This document shows positions 46,312 to 55,302 of a stretch of 64,000 bases of DNA, piece after piece (position 1 is the stretch's first letter; each line of letters starts with the position of its first letter). The position numbers and the translations under genes were made by a program. The notes under the pieces are model-generated. The model was not told the DNA's origin. It saw only the letters and a program-made list of their open reading frames with translations, and did no database searches. This stretch comes from Chitinophaga pinensis DSM 2588 (GTDB lineage Bacteria > Bacteroidota > Bacteroidia > Chitinophagales > Chitinophagaceae): NCBI RefSeq assembly GCF_000024005.1, contig NC_013132.1, forward strand, positions 2,164,001-2,228,000, read 5' to 3'.

Positions 46312-48696
46312 ATGCGTTGTTTGTTGATAGTTTTTCTTGTTTGTAGCTGTTGTATATCGGTAAAAGCGCAGCGTGTACAGTCATTTGATGACAACTGGTT
46401 ATTCTGGCGGGGTGCTGCACAGGGAGCAGAAGATACTTTGTTTAAGGATACAGACTGGCGTAAGGTATCCTTACCGCACGACTGGAGTATTGAAGATTTA
46501 CCAGGTACGCAGTCGCCTTTCAGTAAAGGTGCATTGAGTCAGGTGAGTGGCGGTTTTACGACGGGTGGTACAGGTTGGTACCGTAAGCATTTCAATGTAC
46601 AGTTGACTGATAAGGGCAAACGTATCGTGATACAGTTTGATGGTGTATATATGAATGCGCAGTTGTGGATCAATGGTAAGAAGCTGGGAAAACATCCTTA
46701 TGGATACACCTCTTTCTGGTATGATATTACACCCTATGTGCGCTATGACAGAGAAAATATACTGACTGTCAAAGTAAGGAATGAAGGGGAGAATAGTCGC
46801 TGGTATGCGGGTTCGGGCATATACAGACATGTATGGATGAATGTGCTTGAGCCGGTGCATGTAGCGCAGTGGGGTACTTTTATTACTACACCCGATGTGA
46901 ATAAACAGCGTGCTACCGTGAACATAACAACGCGTGTGAACAATAATACAGCGACAGCTGTTACAGCTACTTTATTAACACGCGTGTTAGATGCAAAAGG
47001 TAAAATAGTGGCAGCGAATAAAGGGCAGCAGCTGATCGGCGCCGGAAAGGATAGTGCATTGCAACAATCATTCATTGTACCATCCCCCTTGTTATGGGAT
47101 CTTACTTCTCCTGTATTATACACTGCGGTTTCCTATGTATATGTGGATAATGTGTTGAAGGATAGTGTGACGACTCCTTTTGGTATCCGTACGATTACAG
47201 CAGATGCACAAAATGGGTTTCAGCTGAATGGTAAAACGATCAAACTCAAAGGCGGTTGTGTTCACCATGATAACGGTCCGCTGGGAGCTAAAGCATATGA
47301 CAGGGCAGAAGAAAGGAAAGTGGAACTACTGAAATCCAGTGGTTATAACGCGATCCGTTGTTCACATAATCCACCATCACCCGCTTTCCTGGATGCCTGT
47401 GACAGACTGGGGATGCTGGTGATAGACGAGGCGTTTGATATCTGGAATGATGGTAAGAATCCGGAAGATTATCACTTGTATTTCGAAGAATGGTGGCAGC
47501 GGGATATCGAGAGTATGTTGTATCGTGACCGGAATCATCCTGCTATTGTAATGTGGAGTACCGGTAATGAAATCCCGCATCGGGAAAAACCTGAGGTGGC
47601 AAAGGTAGCGCGTATGTTGCGCGATCATATTCGCAGCATCGATATAACACGTTTTATTACCTGTGGTGTAAATGGTATTGCGCCTGATAAAGATGCATTC
47701 CTTTCCACACTGGATATCGCAGGGTATAACTATGCCCGTACGCAATATGTAAAAGATCATGAAAGGGTTCCCCAACGCGTGATGATGGCGACAGAATCCT
47801 TTGCCATCGAAGCAGCAGACTACTGGATGGAAGTAGTAGATCATCCATGGGTAATCGGCGATTTCGTATGGACGGCTTTTGACTATATAGGAGAGGCCAG
47901 CATCGGCTGGTTGGGATATCCACAGCAACAAAGTTTTTATCCATGGAATCTGGCCTATTGTGGTGATATCGATGTCTGTGGATGGAAACGTCCGCAGTCT
48001 TATTACAGAGACGCATTGTGGATGCCGGAACAGCTGTCACTGTTTGTAAAACCACCTGTACCTTCTTTTGATACCAATACACATAAAATAGAATGGAGTC
48101 AATGGGAATGGCATGATGCGAGAGATAGCTGGAACTGGGAAGGATATGAAGGTAAACCATTGGACGTAACGGCTTATACTTCTTATGAGGAAGCAGAATT
48201 ATTCCTGAATGGAAAATCGCTTGGTCGTAAAAAAGCAGGCAGAGAAAATAAGTTTATGGTGGTATGGCAGGCGCCGTATTCCCCTGGAAAACTCAGTGTT
48301 ATCGGGTATAATGGTAAAAAGAAATCAAAAGAAGTAGTGTTGCAGACTGCAGGTAAGACTACTGCTATCAAGTTGTCGGCAGACAGGCAACAGGTCCATG
48401 CAGACGGGCAGGATCTGAGTTATGTAACAATTACACTGACAGATGCGGATGGTAATATTTCTCCTGATGCTGCCCGGTTATTACAATTCAGTATTAGCGG
48501 ACCAGGTACTATTGTCGGTGTTGGGAATGCCAATCCTATGAGTACAGAGAGTTGTCAGCAGTTACAGCGGAAAGCCTGGAGAGGTAAATGTCAGGTGATT
48601 GTGAAAGCAGACAAACAGGCCGGGGATATCCACTTAACGGTGCAAGGTGCAGGTCTGCCAGCAACAACAATGAAGATTATCGCTACTGCCAAATAA
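46312..48696 (+). CDS. GH2 glycosidase (beta-galactosidase-like)
   Basis: A 794-residue secreted protein (signal 'LLIVFLVCSCCISVKA-QRV') starting 3 bp after the GH106 gene. Domains: sugar-binding sandwich at about 20-190 ('HDWSIED', 'GTGWYRKHFNV', 'RWYAGSGIYRHVW'), Ig-like at 195-295, TIM barrel at 300-590 with acid/base Glu420 in 'VMWSTGNEIP' and nucleophile Glu495 in 'MMATESFAIEAADYW', then DUF4982-like and Ig-like C-terminal domains ('VDGQDLSYVTITLTDADGN' style). GH2 covers beta-galactosidase, beta-glucuronidase and alpha-L-arabinopyranosidase activities. In this operon it probably trims galactan or uronic acid branches. Confidence 0.9.
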   Translation: MRCLLIVFLVCSCCISVKAQRVQSFDDNWLFWRGAAQGAEDTLFKDTDWRKVSLPHDWSIEDLPGTQSPFSKGALSQVSGGFTTGGTGWYRKHFNVQLTDKGKRIVIQFDGVYMNAQLWINGKKLGKHPYGYTSFWYDITPYVRYDRENILTVKVRNEGENSRWYAGSGIYRHVWMNVLEPVHVAQWGTFITTPDVNKQRATVNITTRVNNNTATAVTATLLTRVLDAKGKIVAANKGQQLIGAGKDSALQQSFIVPSPLLWDLTSPVLYTAVSYVYVDNVLKDSVTTPFGIRTITADAQNGFQLNGKTIKLKGGCVHHDNGPLGAKAYDRAEERKVELLKSSGYNAIRCSHNPPSPAFLDACDRLGMLVIDEAFDIWNDGKNPEDYHLYFEEWWQRDIESMLYRDRNHPAIVMWSTGNEIPHREKPEVAKVARMLRDHIRSIDITRFITCGVNGIAPDKDAFLSTLDIAGYNYARTQYVKDHERVPQRVMMATESFAIEAADYWMEVVDHPWVIGDFVWTAFDYIGEASIGWLGYPQQQSFYPWNLAYCGDIDVCGWKRPQSYYRDALWMPEQLSLFVKPPVPSFDTNTHKIEWSQWEWHDARDSWNWEGYEGKPLDVTAYTSYEEAELFLNGKSLGRKKAGRENKFMVVWQAPYSPGKLSVIGYNGKKKSKEVVLQTAGKTTAIKLSADRQQVHADGQDLSYVTITLTDADGNISPDAARLLQFSISGPGTIVGVGNANPMSTESCQQLQRKAWRGKCQVIVKADKQAGDIHLTVQGAGLPATTMKIIATAK

Positions 48697-48705
48697 AAAG
48701 ATCAT

Positions 48706-51477
48706 ATGAAGCAATGCATGGGCATATGGCTGCTTTTTTTATCGCTGCAAACCTGGGGACAGCAATTACAGGTGGTGCATCTGAGAACGGATAATAAGAC
48801 GAATCCCCTTGGATGCCAGCTGTCGCCCCGTTTAAGCTGGCAGTTGTCAGCCTCGTATAATAATTGCGTACAACAGGCATATCAGCTGCAATTTTCTGAT
48901 GATAGTACTACACTCAATAGTAAGAAGCATACAGGTAAGCATGTTGAAAGCGCGGATCCTTTTTTGACATTACCGGCCGCCTTTGCTGGTATAACCTTGT
49001 TACCCGCTCATACTTATTACTGGCGTGTGCAGGTATGGGATAAAGCAGGGAGACCTTCCGGATGGAGTGAAGTCGCCAGTTTTATAAATGCCCTCAATGG
49101 CCCCGCCGACTGGAAAGGCGCCAAATGGATAGGGTATGAGGATGTGGTAGATTCCATGCGGGTGGTACCAGGTGTGCATAATGGTACGGATAAGTTTTAC
49201 CAGAAACATAAAGCGAGACAACGGACTATCGTGCCTTTATTCCGGAAGGCGTTCAGCGTACAGGGGAAGGTGAAAAGTGCATTGTTGTATATCAGCGGAC
49301 TGGGACAGTATGAAGCGAGTCTGAATGGTGTGCGGCTGGGAGATAATTTCCTGGCGCCGGGTTGGACGCATTATGACGAAACAGCGTTGTATAATACATA
49401 CGATCTGACCAATGTGCTGCAGGCAGGTGAGAATGCATTGGGCGTGATTGTGGGTAATGGATTCTTTAATGTGAATAAAGAACGGTACCGCAAGTTGTCG
49501 GTTGTGTATGGTATGCCGAGAATGATCTGCAGGTTGCTGATCACGTATGAGAATGGAAAGACAACGAATATTGTTTCGGGTACAGACTGGAGAACAAGTG
49601 CTTCTCCCATAACTTTTACCAGCATCTATGGAGGTGAAGATTATGATGCCGGAAAAGAACAATCAGGATGGGATCAGCCTGGATTCAATGATACAGAGTG
49701 GAAGCCGGCGATAGTGGTAAAGGCGACAGAAAAACGATTGTTGCCGGAGGAAGATTATCCGGTGAAAGTGATGGAAGTACTGCCGGTACGGCGTATTACA
49801 CAGCCACAACCTGCTGTGTATATGTATGACTTCGGGCAGAATGCATCTGGTATTATCGGTTTGAAGATAAAAGGAAAGAAAGGGCAAACGGTAAAGCTGA
49901 TACCAGCAGAATTAACCAATGATAAACAGTTGGCTAATCAGAAAGCGACCGGTAGTCCGTATTATTTTAGTTATACTTTAAAAGGTGATGGTATAGAAAC
50001 CTGGCAACCGCGGTTTTCTTATTATGGATTCCGTTATGTGCAGGTGGAAGGAGCCGCGCCAGATACCGCTGTGCATACAGGCGATGTGCCAGAAATCATT
50101 TCACTGGAATTGCTGCATACCCGCAATGCGGCCCCGGTGAATGGAACCTTTTCCTGTTCAAATGATTTATTCAATCGTATCCATACATTGATATTATGGG
50201 CGATTAAAAGCAATATGCAGAGTGTGTTGACGGATTGTCCGCATCGGGAAAAACTCAGCTGGCTGGAACAGGATTACCTGATGGGTAATGCGATACAGTA
50301 TAGTTATGATATTGACCTGTTATATCGTAAGCTGATCCGTGATATGAAAGAAGCGCAGACAGGTGAGGGACTGGTGCCGGATATTGCACCCGAATTTGTC
50401 TTTTTTGATGATCATGGTTTTGGGTTCAGGGATTCACCGGAATGGGGGAGTGCAGGTGTGATCGTACCCTGGCTGCACTATCGCTGGTATGGAGATAAGA
50501 CTGTCATCAGTGATGCATATCCGATGGTGAAAAAATATGTGGCATACCTGGGTGCAAAAGCGCAACACAATATACTCTCATATGGTCTGGGTGATTGGTT
50601 TGATAATGGTCCGCAGCGACCGGGCGTCGCGCAGCTTACCCCTAAGGGCGTCACGGCTACTGCGATTTACTACTATGATCTTGTGCTGGCGGGTAATATG
50701 GCTGATCTGTTAGGGAAAACAGCGGAGGCAAAGGCGTTCCGGGTGCAGGCAGATAAAGTGAAAGCGACCTTTAACGGCGAATATTTCCATACGGGAACGA
50801 AGGTATATTCAACTGGTAGTCAGACGGCTATGGCGATGCCGTTGTGCGTGGGGCTGGTTGAGGAACAATACCGTCAGGCGGTGTTCAGTAATATGGTAGA
50901 TTCCATTCGTCAGCAGCGTAATCAGCTGACTGCCGGAGATATTGGCTTTCACTTCCTGGTACAGGCTTTACAGGAAGGAGGGGCGTCTGATCTGCTGTAT
51001 GAGATGAATAACCGGAGTGATGTGCCGGGGTATGGTTTTCAGTTGGCGAAGGGGGCTACTACTTTGACGGAATCCTGGGCCGCACTGGAGCAGGTGTCTA
51101 ATAATCACCTGATGTTGGGACATCTGTTGGAATGGTTTTACACCGGATTAGGAGGTATTACGCAACAGGCGGGTTCAATAGGGTATAAACAGCTTCAGAT
51201 CTGTCCGGAGGTAGTGGGTGACATTACCTGGGTTAAAACATCCTATAATACCCCTTACGGCACTGTGCGTAGTGAATGGGAGAAGAAAGATGGCGGGATG
51301 TTGTTTCGTATCAGTATTCCCCCTAATAGCAATGCGATTGTTAAGCTGCCGGCTAAAAGGGAGGGGCGTATAACCGCAGATGGAAAGCCACTGAACAATC
51401 AGGATTTATCCTTCGAAAAAGAGAGGGTTGTAATGTATTTAGGTTCAGGTGATTATGAGTTTTCTACGTTCAAATAA
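48706..51477 (+). CDS. GH78 alpha-L-rhamnosidase
   Basis: A 923-residue secreted protein (signal 'MGIWLLFLSLQTWG-QQL'), 9 bp after GH2 and the last gene of the main PUL operon. It has the complete GH78 layout: N-terminal Ig-like domain ('AYQLQFSDDSTTLNSK...YYWRVQVWDKAGRPSGWSE'), 'ALLYISGLGQYEASLNGVRLGDNFLAPGWTHYDE', 'YMYDFGQNASGIIGLKIKGKKGQ', catalytic block 'DCPHREKLSWLEQDYLMG' and 'GYGFQLAKGATTLTESW'. It has no C-terminal extra module, unlike the GH78 at 37221. The two differ clearly in sequence and probably cut different rhamnose linkages. Confidence 0.94.
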   Translation: MKQCMGIWLLFLSLQTWGQQLQVVHLRTDNKTNPLGCQLSPRLSWQLSASYNNCVQQAYQLQFSDDSTTLNSKKHTGKHVESADPFLTLPAAFAGITLLPAHTYYWRVQVWDKAGRPSGWSEVASFINALNGPADWKGAKWIGYEDVVDSMRVVPGVHNGTDKFYQKHKARQRTIVPLFRKAFSVQGKVKSALLYISGLGQYEASLNGVRLGDNFLAPGWTHYDETALYNTYDLTNVLQAGENALGVIVGNGFFNVNKERYRKLSVVYGMPRMICRLLITYENGKTTNIVSGTDWRTSASPITFTSIYGGEDYDAGKEQSGWDQPGFNDTEWKPAIVVKATEKRLLPEEDYPVKVMEVLPVRRITQPQPAVYMYDFGQNASGIIGLKIKGKKGQTVKLIPAELTNDKQLANQKATGSPYYFSYTLKGDGIETWQPRFSYYGFRYVQVEGAAPDTAVHTGDVPEIISLELLHTRNAAPVNGTFSCSNDLFNRIHTLILWAIKSNMQSVLTDCPHREKLSWLEQDYLMGNAIQYSYDIDLLYRKLIRDMKEAQTGEGLVPDIAPEFVFFDDHGFGFRDSPEWGSAGVIVPWLHYRWYGDKTVISDAYPMVKKYVAYLGAKAQHNILSYGLGDWFDNGPQRPGVAQLTPKGVTATAIYYYDLVLAGNMADLLGKTAEAKAFRVQADKVKATFNGEYFHTGTKVYSTGSQTAMAMPLCVGLVEEQYRQAVFSNMVDSIRQQRNQLTAGDIGFHFLVQALQEGGASDLLYEMNNRSDVPGYGFQLAKGATTLTESWAALEQVSNNHLMLGHLLEWFYTGLGGITQQAGSIGYKQLQICPEVVGDITWVKTSYNTPYGTVRSEWEKKDGGMLFRISIPPNSNAIVKLPAKREGRITADGKPLNNQDLSFEKERVVMYLGSGDYEFSTFK

Positions 51478-51559
51478 GGGATAAGTTGATGGTTCTCAAT
51501 ATGATAAGTGTTGATTCTTCGATGTACAACGAAGGTATGCCGTTATCAGACCGGTATCT

Positions 51560-51709
51560 ATCCGTTCCGGAACGAAGAGATATGGTCGTAATAACGGCGT
51601 AATGACGTTATAATACGAAGAGGTAACCAGGAAAGCGCCCTCCGGTAACGATTGCGTAAATAAAGCCTTTCTGGAGTTGCAAAAAGCAGGAGAAATTTTT
51701 TAGCTTGTC
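51560..51709 (+). promoter_or_regulatory. Second copy of the PUL control module, upstream of CE8
   Basis: It carries ATCCGTTCCGGA (51560-51571, within the 12-bp palindrome CGTTCCGGAACG at 51563-51574), CCGGT followed by AACGATTGCGTAAATAAA (51642-51664) and TAGCTTGTC (51701-51709). The spacing of blocks 1-2 is 82 bp here and 84 bp upstream of susC. Blocks 2-3 are 59 bp here and 48 bp there, a difference of about one helical turn. The CE8 start lies 30 bp after TAGCTTGTC, so this block is probably at or near the -7 region, with TTG at 51677-51679 as a possible -33. This 261-bp gap has no gene. Confidence 0.6.
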
Positions 51710-51738
51710 ACTGTCCACGTGCGATAAAATTCCTTGTT

Positions 51739-52719
51739 ATGAAGAAATGCTTTCTTATAATTTTGTTTCCGTTTTTTTTGTTCTTAACTGCCTCCCTGCG
51801 CGCACAGGATCCCCGTGCTCGTCTGGTAGTGGCAGCGGATGGAACAGGCGATTATAAGACGATCCAGGAGGCGGTGAATGCAGTCAGGGATTTTACTTTA
51901 TTCCGGGTGACTATTTTTATCCGTAAAGGTATATATCACGAAAAGCTATGTATTCCCAGCTGGAAATGTACAATTACCTTACAGGGGGAGGACAGGGACA
52001 GTACGGTCATTACCAATGCAGATTATTCAGGAAAAGTATATCCTGGGAAGGATGCATCCGGGAGGGATAAATTCGGCACATTTACCTCTTATACTGTATT
52101 GGTAGCCGGAGACGATATCATTGCCGAAAACCTCACTTTTGAAAATGCTGCGGGTCCGGTAGGACAGGCAGTTGCGCTTCATGTGGAAGGGGATCGTTGC
52201 CGGTTCCGTAATTGCAGGTTGCTGGGCAACCAGGATACCTTATATGCCGGAAAAGAAGATAGCAGGCAGTATTACCAGGATTGTTACATAGAAGGCACGA
52301 CCGATTTTATATTCGGTGCTGCGACGGTATGGTTTGAAGGCTGTACGATCCACAGTAAAAGAGATTCTTACATTACAGCCGCTTCTACGACACAACGGCA
52401 ACCTTACGGGTTTGTATTCAACCATTGTAAATTAACCGCAGACAGCGTCGCTAAAAAGGTGTTTCTGGGGCGTCCCTGGAGACCTTATGCAGCAACTGTC
52501 TTTATGAACAGCATCCTGGGGCCGCAGATACTAGCGCAGGGCTGGCATAACTGGGATAAGAAAGAAAATGAACTGACTGCGAGATATGCTGAGTATCATA
52601 ATACGGGTGCCGGCGCAACGCATGATAAGCGTGTGGCCTGGTCCCGGCAGTTACCGGCGCAGTCGGCAAAAGATATTACACTCACTAAAGTATTTGGCAA
52701 TTGGGATCCGTTAAAGTAA
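51739..52719 (+). CDS. Pectin methylesterase, CE8
   Basis: A 326-residue secreted protein (signal '...FFLFLTASLRA-QDP'). It has the CE8 beta-helix with all signature blocks: 'DGTGDYKTIQEAVNAV', 'GNQDTLYAG' (oxyanion Gln and first catalytic Asp region), 'YIEGTTDFIFGAATVWFEGC' (second Asp) and 'LGRPWRPYA' (Arg). It removes methyl groups from galacturonate, opening homogalacturonan to the PL1 lyase of the main operon. It forms a two-gene unit with the next gene (19-bp overlap) under the shared control module. Confidence 0.95.
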   Translation: MKKCFLIILFPFFLFLTASLRAQDPRARLVVAADGTGDYKTIQEAVNAVRDFTLFRVTIFIRKGIYHEKLCIPSWKCTITLQGEDRDSTVITNADYSGKVYPGKDASGRDKFGTFTSYTVLVAGDDIIAENLTFENAAGPVGQAVALHVEGDRCRFRNCRLLGNQDTLYAGKEDSRQYYQDCYIEGTTDFIFGAATVWFEGCTIHSKRDSYITAASTTQRQPYGFVFNHCKLTADSVAKKVFLGRPWRPYAATVFMNSILGPQILAQGWHNWDKKENELTARYAEYHNTGAGATHDKRVAWSRQLPAQSAKDITLTKVFGNWDPLK

Positions 52720-54275
52720 TTATCGCTGTTTGTCTGTTCCTGCCTTTGCGTTTACTGGCGCAGCAGGTGAATGTTTCTTCCGGGAAGGCAATGACACTGG
52801 AACCGGTGCTGAAGAAGTACGTGGACCGGTTTAATAGTCTTGACTCGGAATATGTGAAAAACTATGTGAGTAATGCAGATGCCTTTGACTGGCTGAAAGC
52901 GAACGTACCTTTACTGGATTGTCCGGATAGTACTATCGAGCAGACATACTATTACAGATGGTGGACTTTCCGTAAACATCTGAAAGAAACGCCTGATGGC
53001 TTTATCTTCACTGAATTTATCACCCCTGTTAAACACGCCGGCAGGTTTAACGCGCTTAGTTGCGCCTTTGGGCATCACGTGTATGAAGGCCGCTGGTTAC
53101 GTAATACCACTTACCTGGATCAATACATACAATACTGGTATCTGAAAGATGCACAGCAGAAAGCTCCCCGTTTTCATCAGTTCAGCAGCTGGGCCGCTGA
53201 CGCGGTATACAACCGTTTCCTGGTAGATGGTGATAGCAGCTTTGTAAAAGTATTACTGCCGGCTATGGATGAAGATTATCGGCTGTGGGAGAGAGAAAAA
53301 CGCTTACCTGATGGACTGTTCTGGCAATTTGATGTAAAGGATGGCATGGAAGAATCTATCAGTGGCGCACGGAGGGAAAAACATACGCGTCCCACTATCA
53401 GCAGTTACATGTATGGCAATGCCAATGCACTCGCAAAGATAGCAACGATGGCAGCTAACGATACTTTGCGTACGCGTTATACCGCTGATGCAAAAAAGAT
53501 CCGCAATCTGGTACAAACACAGCTCTGGGATGATACTGCTGCTTTCTTTAAAGTAAGACAGGTCATTAAAGGCAGCGAAACTACCCGCTTTTCCAATGCG
53601 CGTGAACAGATCGGTTTTATTCCCTGGTATTTCGACCTGCCGGCAGATAAGTCTAAGTATGCGGCTGCCTGGGAACAGTTGACCGATACCAGCGGGTTCG
53701 ATGCGCCCTGGGGATTAACGACTGCTGAAAGAAGGCATCCGCTGTTTCGCTCTCATGGTAGTGGTGGTTGTGAATGGGATGGCGCGATATGGCCCTTTGC
53801 TACTACACAGACGCTGAAAGGACTGGCTAACTTACTGACACATTATAAGCATAAAGATGGAATGACACCAGCCGTTTATTACAATACACTACTGGTGTAT
53901 GCCCGTTCCCAACAGAAGAACGGTGTACCTTATCTCGGAGAATACCAGGATGAGCGTACTGGTTACTGGTTAAAAGGGGATGATCCAAGGAGTAGTTATT
54001 ATAATCATTCTGGTTTTTGTGATCTGGTGATTAATGATCTGATCGGGTTGAAGCCCCGGGCGGATGGGAAGCTGGAATTGTATCCGTTGATTCCGCAAGG
54101 AAAGTGGGATTGGTTTTACCTGGAGGGTGTGCCGTATCATGGGAAGGTGGTGAGTGTGAGATGGGATAAGACAGGGGAGAGATATGGAAAAGGGAAGGGG
54201 CTGAGGATTGTTGTGGATGGGAAGGAGGTGTATAGTGGGAAGGGGTTAAACAGGGTGGTGGTGAAGGGATTTTAG
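52701..54275 (+). CDS. MGH1-like (alpha/alpha)6 glycoside hydrolase
   Basis: A 524-residue secreted protein. No ATG is available; TTG 52701, inside the CE8 3' end, gives a good signal peptide (MGSVKVIIAVCLFLPLRLLA-QQV). The rest is an (alpha/alpha)6 toroid of the MGH1/GH63-like clan: 'YYYRWWTFRKHL', 'GHHVYEGRWLRNTTYLDQYIQYW', 'REQIGFIPWYFDLP', 'GGCEWDGAIWPFATTQTLKGLANLL' and 'YYNHSGFCDLVINDLIGLKPR'. A small C-terminal beta domain ends the protein. It is likely an inverting exo-hydrolase on an oligosaccharide; the linkage is not predictable. Co-expression with CE8 suggests a pectic substrate. Confidence 0.75.
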   Translation: MGSVKVIIAVCLFLPLRLLAQQVNVSSGKAMTLEPVLKKYVDRFNSLDSEYVKNYVSNADAFDWLKANVPLLDCPDSTIEQTYYYRWWTFRKHLKETPDGFIFTEFITPVKHAGRFNALSCAFGHHVYEGRWLRNTTYLDQYIQYWYLKDAQQKAPRFHQFSSWAADAVYNRFLVDGDSSFVKVLLPAMDEDYRLWEREKRLPDGLFWQFDVKDGMEESISGARREKHTRPTISSYMYGNANALAKIATMAANDTLRTRYTADAKKIRNLVQTQLWDDTAAFFKVRQVIKGSETTRFSNAREQIGFIPWYFDLPADKSKYAAAWEQLTDTSGFDAPWGLTTAERRHPLFRSHGSGGCEWDGAIWPFATTQTLKGLANLLTHYKHKDGMTPAVYYNTLLVYARSQQKNGVPYLGEYQDERTGYWLKGDDPRSSYYNHSGFCDLVINDLIGLKPRADGKLELYPLIPQGKWDWFYLEGVPYHGKVVSVRWDKTGERYGKGKGLRIVVDGKEVYSGKGLNRVVVKGF

Positions 54276-54907
54276 TTACTGGGCCAAAGGACTTCTTTTC
54301 GTGGGATGAAATAGCCTTTTATCAGGTTGGGGTTGCGGATGCAGATCTGGATATGGGTTTTGTCGAGGAAGCCGGAGTTTTTGTAGACTTCTTTGCCTTC
54401 GAAGAATGCTCCTCTTACAGAGTCAAAAGGAAAGTCTCTTTCTCTTTGCACTATTGTGTGTATATTTTTTATCACTCTACAATCCAGTTTCCTAAGTGTT
54501 CTGTCGTTAGTTTGTTCATTTCCTCTCGGATTGATGTTTTCTGGAAGTTTATTTCTTTCCATTTGTGCAGTTTTTTGTAACATATTAAATGATACTTTTA
54601 ATAGGTCTATGTACTTTTTATCAGTGAAATCCAGACAATTCCCTAAGTTGAAAACTGCGCCAAGTACTGCCGGATGATCGATTTTAACATTAGGAGGTGG
54701 ATTACTTGCGTAGTGATACGCCCGTTCATAATTATTCTGCCAGAAATAAATTCCATCGCCCAGCCAGTCCCAGGTATTATTACTGGAACTTAGCGATGTT
54801 TTTCCATTGATAATATCATCCCTCAATTCTTTAGGACAACCATGGAAACCGATAACCAGACCTGGGTCTGCTGAATAGATATATTTGGTGGGTTTCATAT
54901 ACGTCAA
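54272..54907 (-). CDS. Putative ADP-ribosyltransferase-fold protein, candidate toxin
   Basis: A 211-residue cytoplasmic protein. It has an H-Y-E type ADP-ribosyltransferase pattern: His22 in 'VIGFHGCPKE', Tyr54 in 'WDWLGDGIYFW' followed by 'ERAYHYA', and Glu170 in 'RGAFFEGKEVYKNSGF', ending 'HIQICIRNPNLIKGYFIPR'. Similar proteins exist in many bacteria beside small genes and resemble DUF3990-type ARTs; this is from recall. It would transfer ADP-ribose from NAD+ to an unknown target. It lies 55 bp downstream of a 63-residue partner gene on the same strand and overlaps the PUL end by 4 bp. Toxicity is inferred, not shown. Confidence 0.6.
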   Translation of the reverse strand: MTYMKPTKYIYSADPGLVIGFHGCPKELRDDIINGKTSLSSSNNTWDWLGDGIYFWQNNYERAYHYASNPPPNVKIDHPAVLGAVFNLGNCLDFTDKKYIDLLKVSFNMLQKTAQMERNKLPENINPRGNEQTNDRTLRKLDCRVIKNIHTIVQRERDFPFDSVRGAFFEGKEVYKNSGFLDKTHIQICIRNPNLIKGYFIPRKEVLWPSN

Positions 54908-54962
54908 ACAATAATGTGGTGTAATTAAGTAATAGATTTTAAGTGTTTAATAGCTAAGCGTA

Positions 54963-55154
54963 TTATTTTATGTCAATGTTACGTTTTGCCCTCTTTTTTG
55001 GTGTTGATTTTTTAATAGGTGGATCCATGGGTATGAGAAGATCTCTAATTCCCATTTCATCTATAAAGCGGCTAGCAGCTTCTCTGGACGAAGTAACTTC
55101 ACGCATTTGCCGGATAAGTGCATTTTTAAGTCTTAGATAGGCTTGATGTGTCAT
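54963..55154 (-). CDS. Small basic protein, candidate antitoxin/partner of the ART-like gene
   Basis: 63 residues, 'MTHQAYLRLKNALIRQMREVTSS...REAASRFIDEMGIRDLLIP' with a Lys/Arg-rich tail ('KKSTPKKRAKRNIDIK'). The pattern (short helix, 'vTSSreAAsrFIdemGI') recurs in small Bacteroidota genes placed before larger toxin-like or phage genes. It probably folds as two or three helices. It precedes the ART-like gene on the same strand. A truncated copy with a similar upstream sequence lies at 55207-55302. Confidence 0.6.
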   Translation of the reverse strand: MTHQAYLRLKNALIRQMREVTSSREAASRFIDEMGIRDLLIPMDPPIKKSTPKKRAKRNIDIK

Positions 55155-55206
55155 TATATAGAGTTTAAGATGTTGAAAAATGTTATGAAATATGCAAAAT
55201 CAGTAA

Positions 55207-55302
55207 CTAAAATATCTTAAGTGTTCGAAGGCGTTTACAGGTAGCTTCCCGCGATTCTTGAATAAGCGCCTTTTTGAGTTTTAAATAAGTCTGATGGTCC
55301 AT
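55207..55302 (-). pseudogene. Truncated duplicate of the small partner gene
   Basis: 31 codons on the minus strand: 'MDHQTYLKLKKALIQESREAT' lines up with 'MTHQAYLRLKNALIRQMREVT' of the 63-residue gene, then diverges to 'CKRLRTLKIF' and stops. The bases before the two ATGs are also alike (TTAAAACTATATAAA versus TTAAACTCTATATA), so the duplication included the leader. It was either truncated by a deletion or is a working short variant. Confidence 0.55.
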
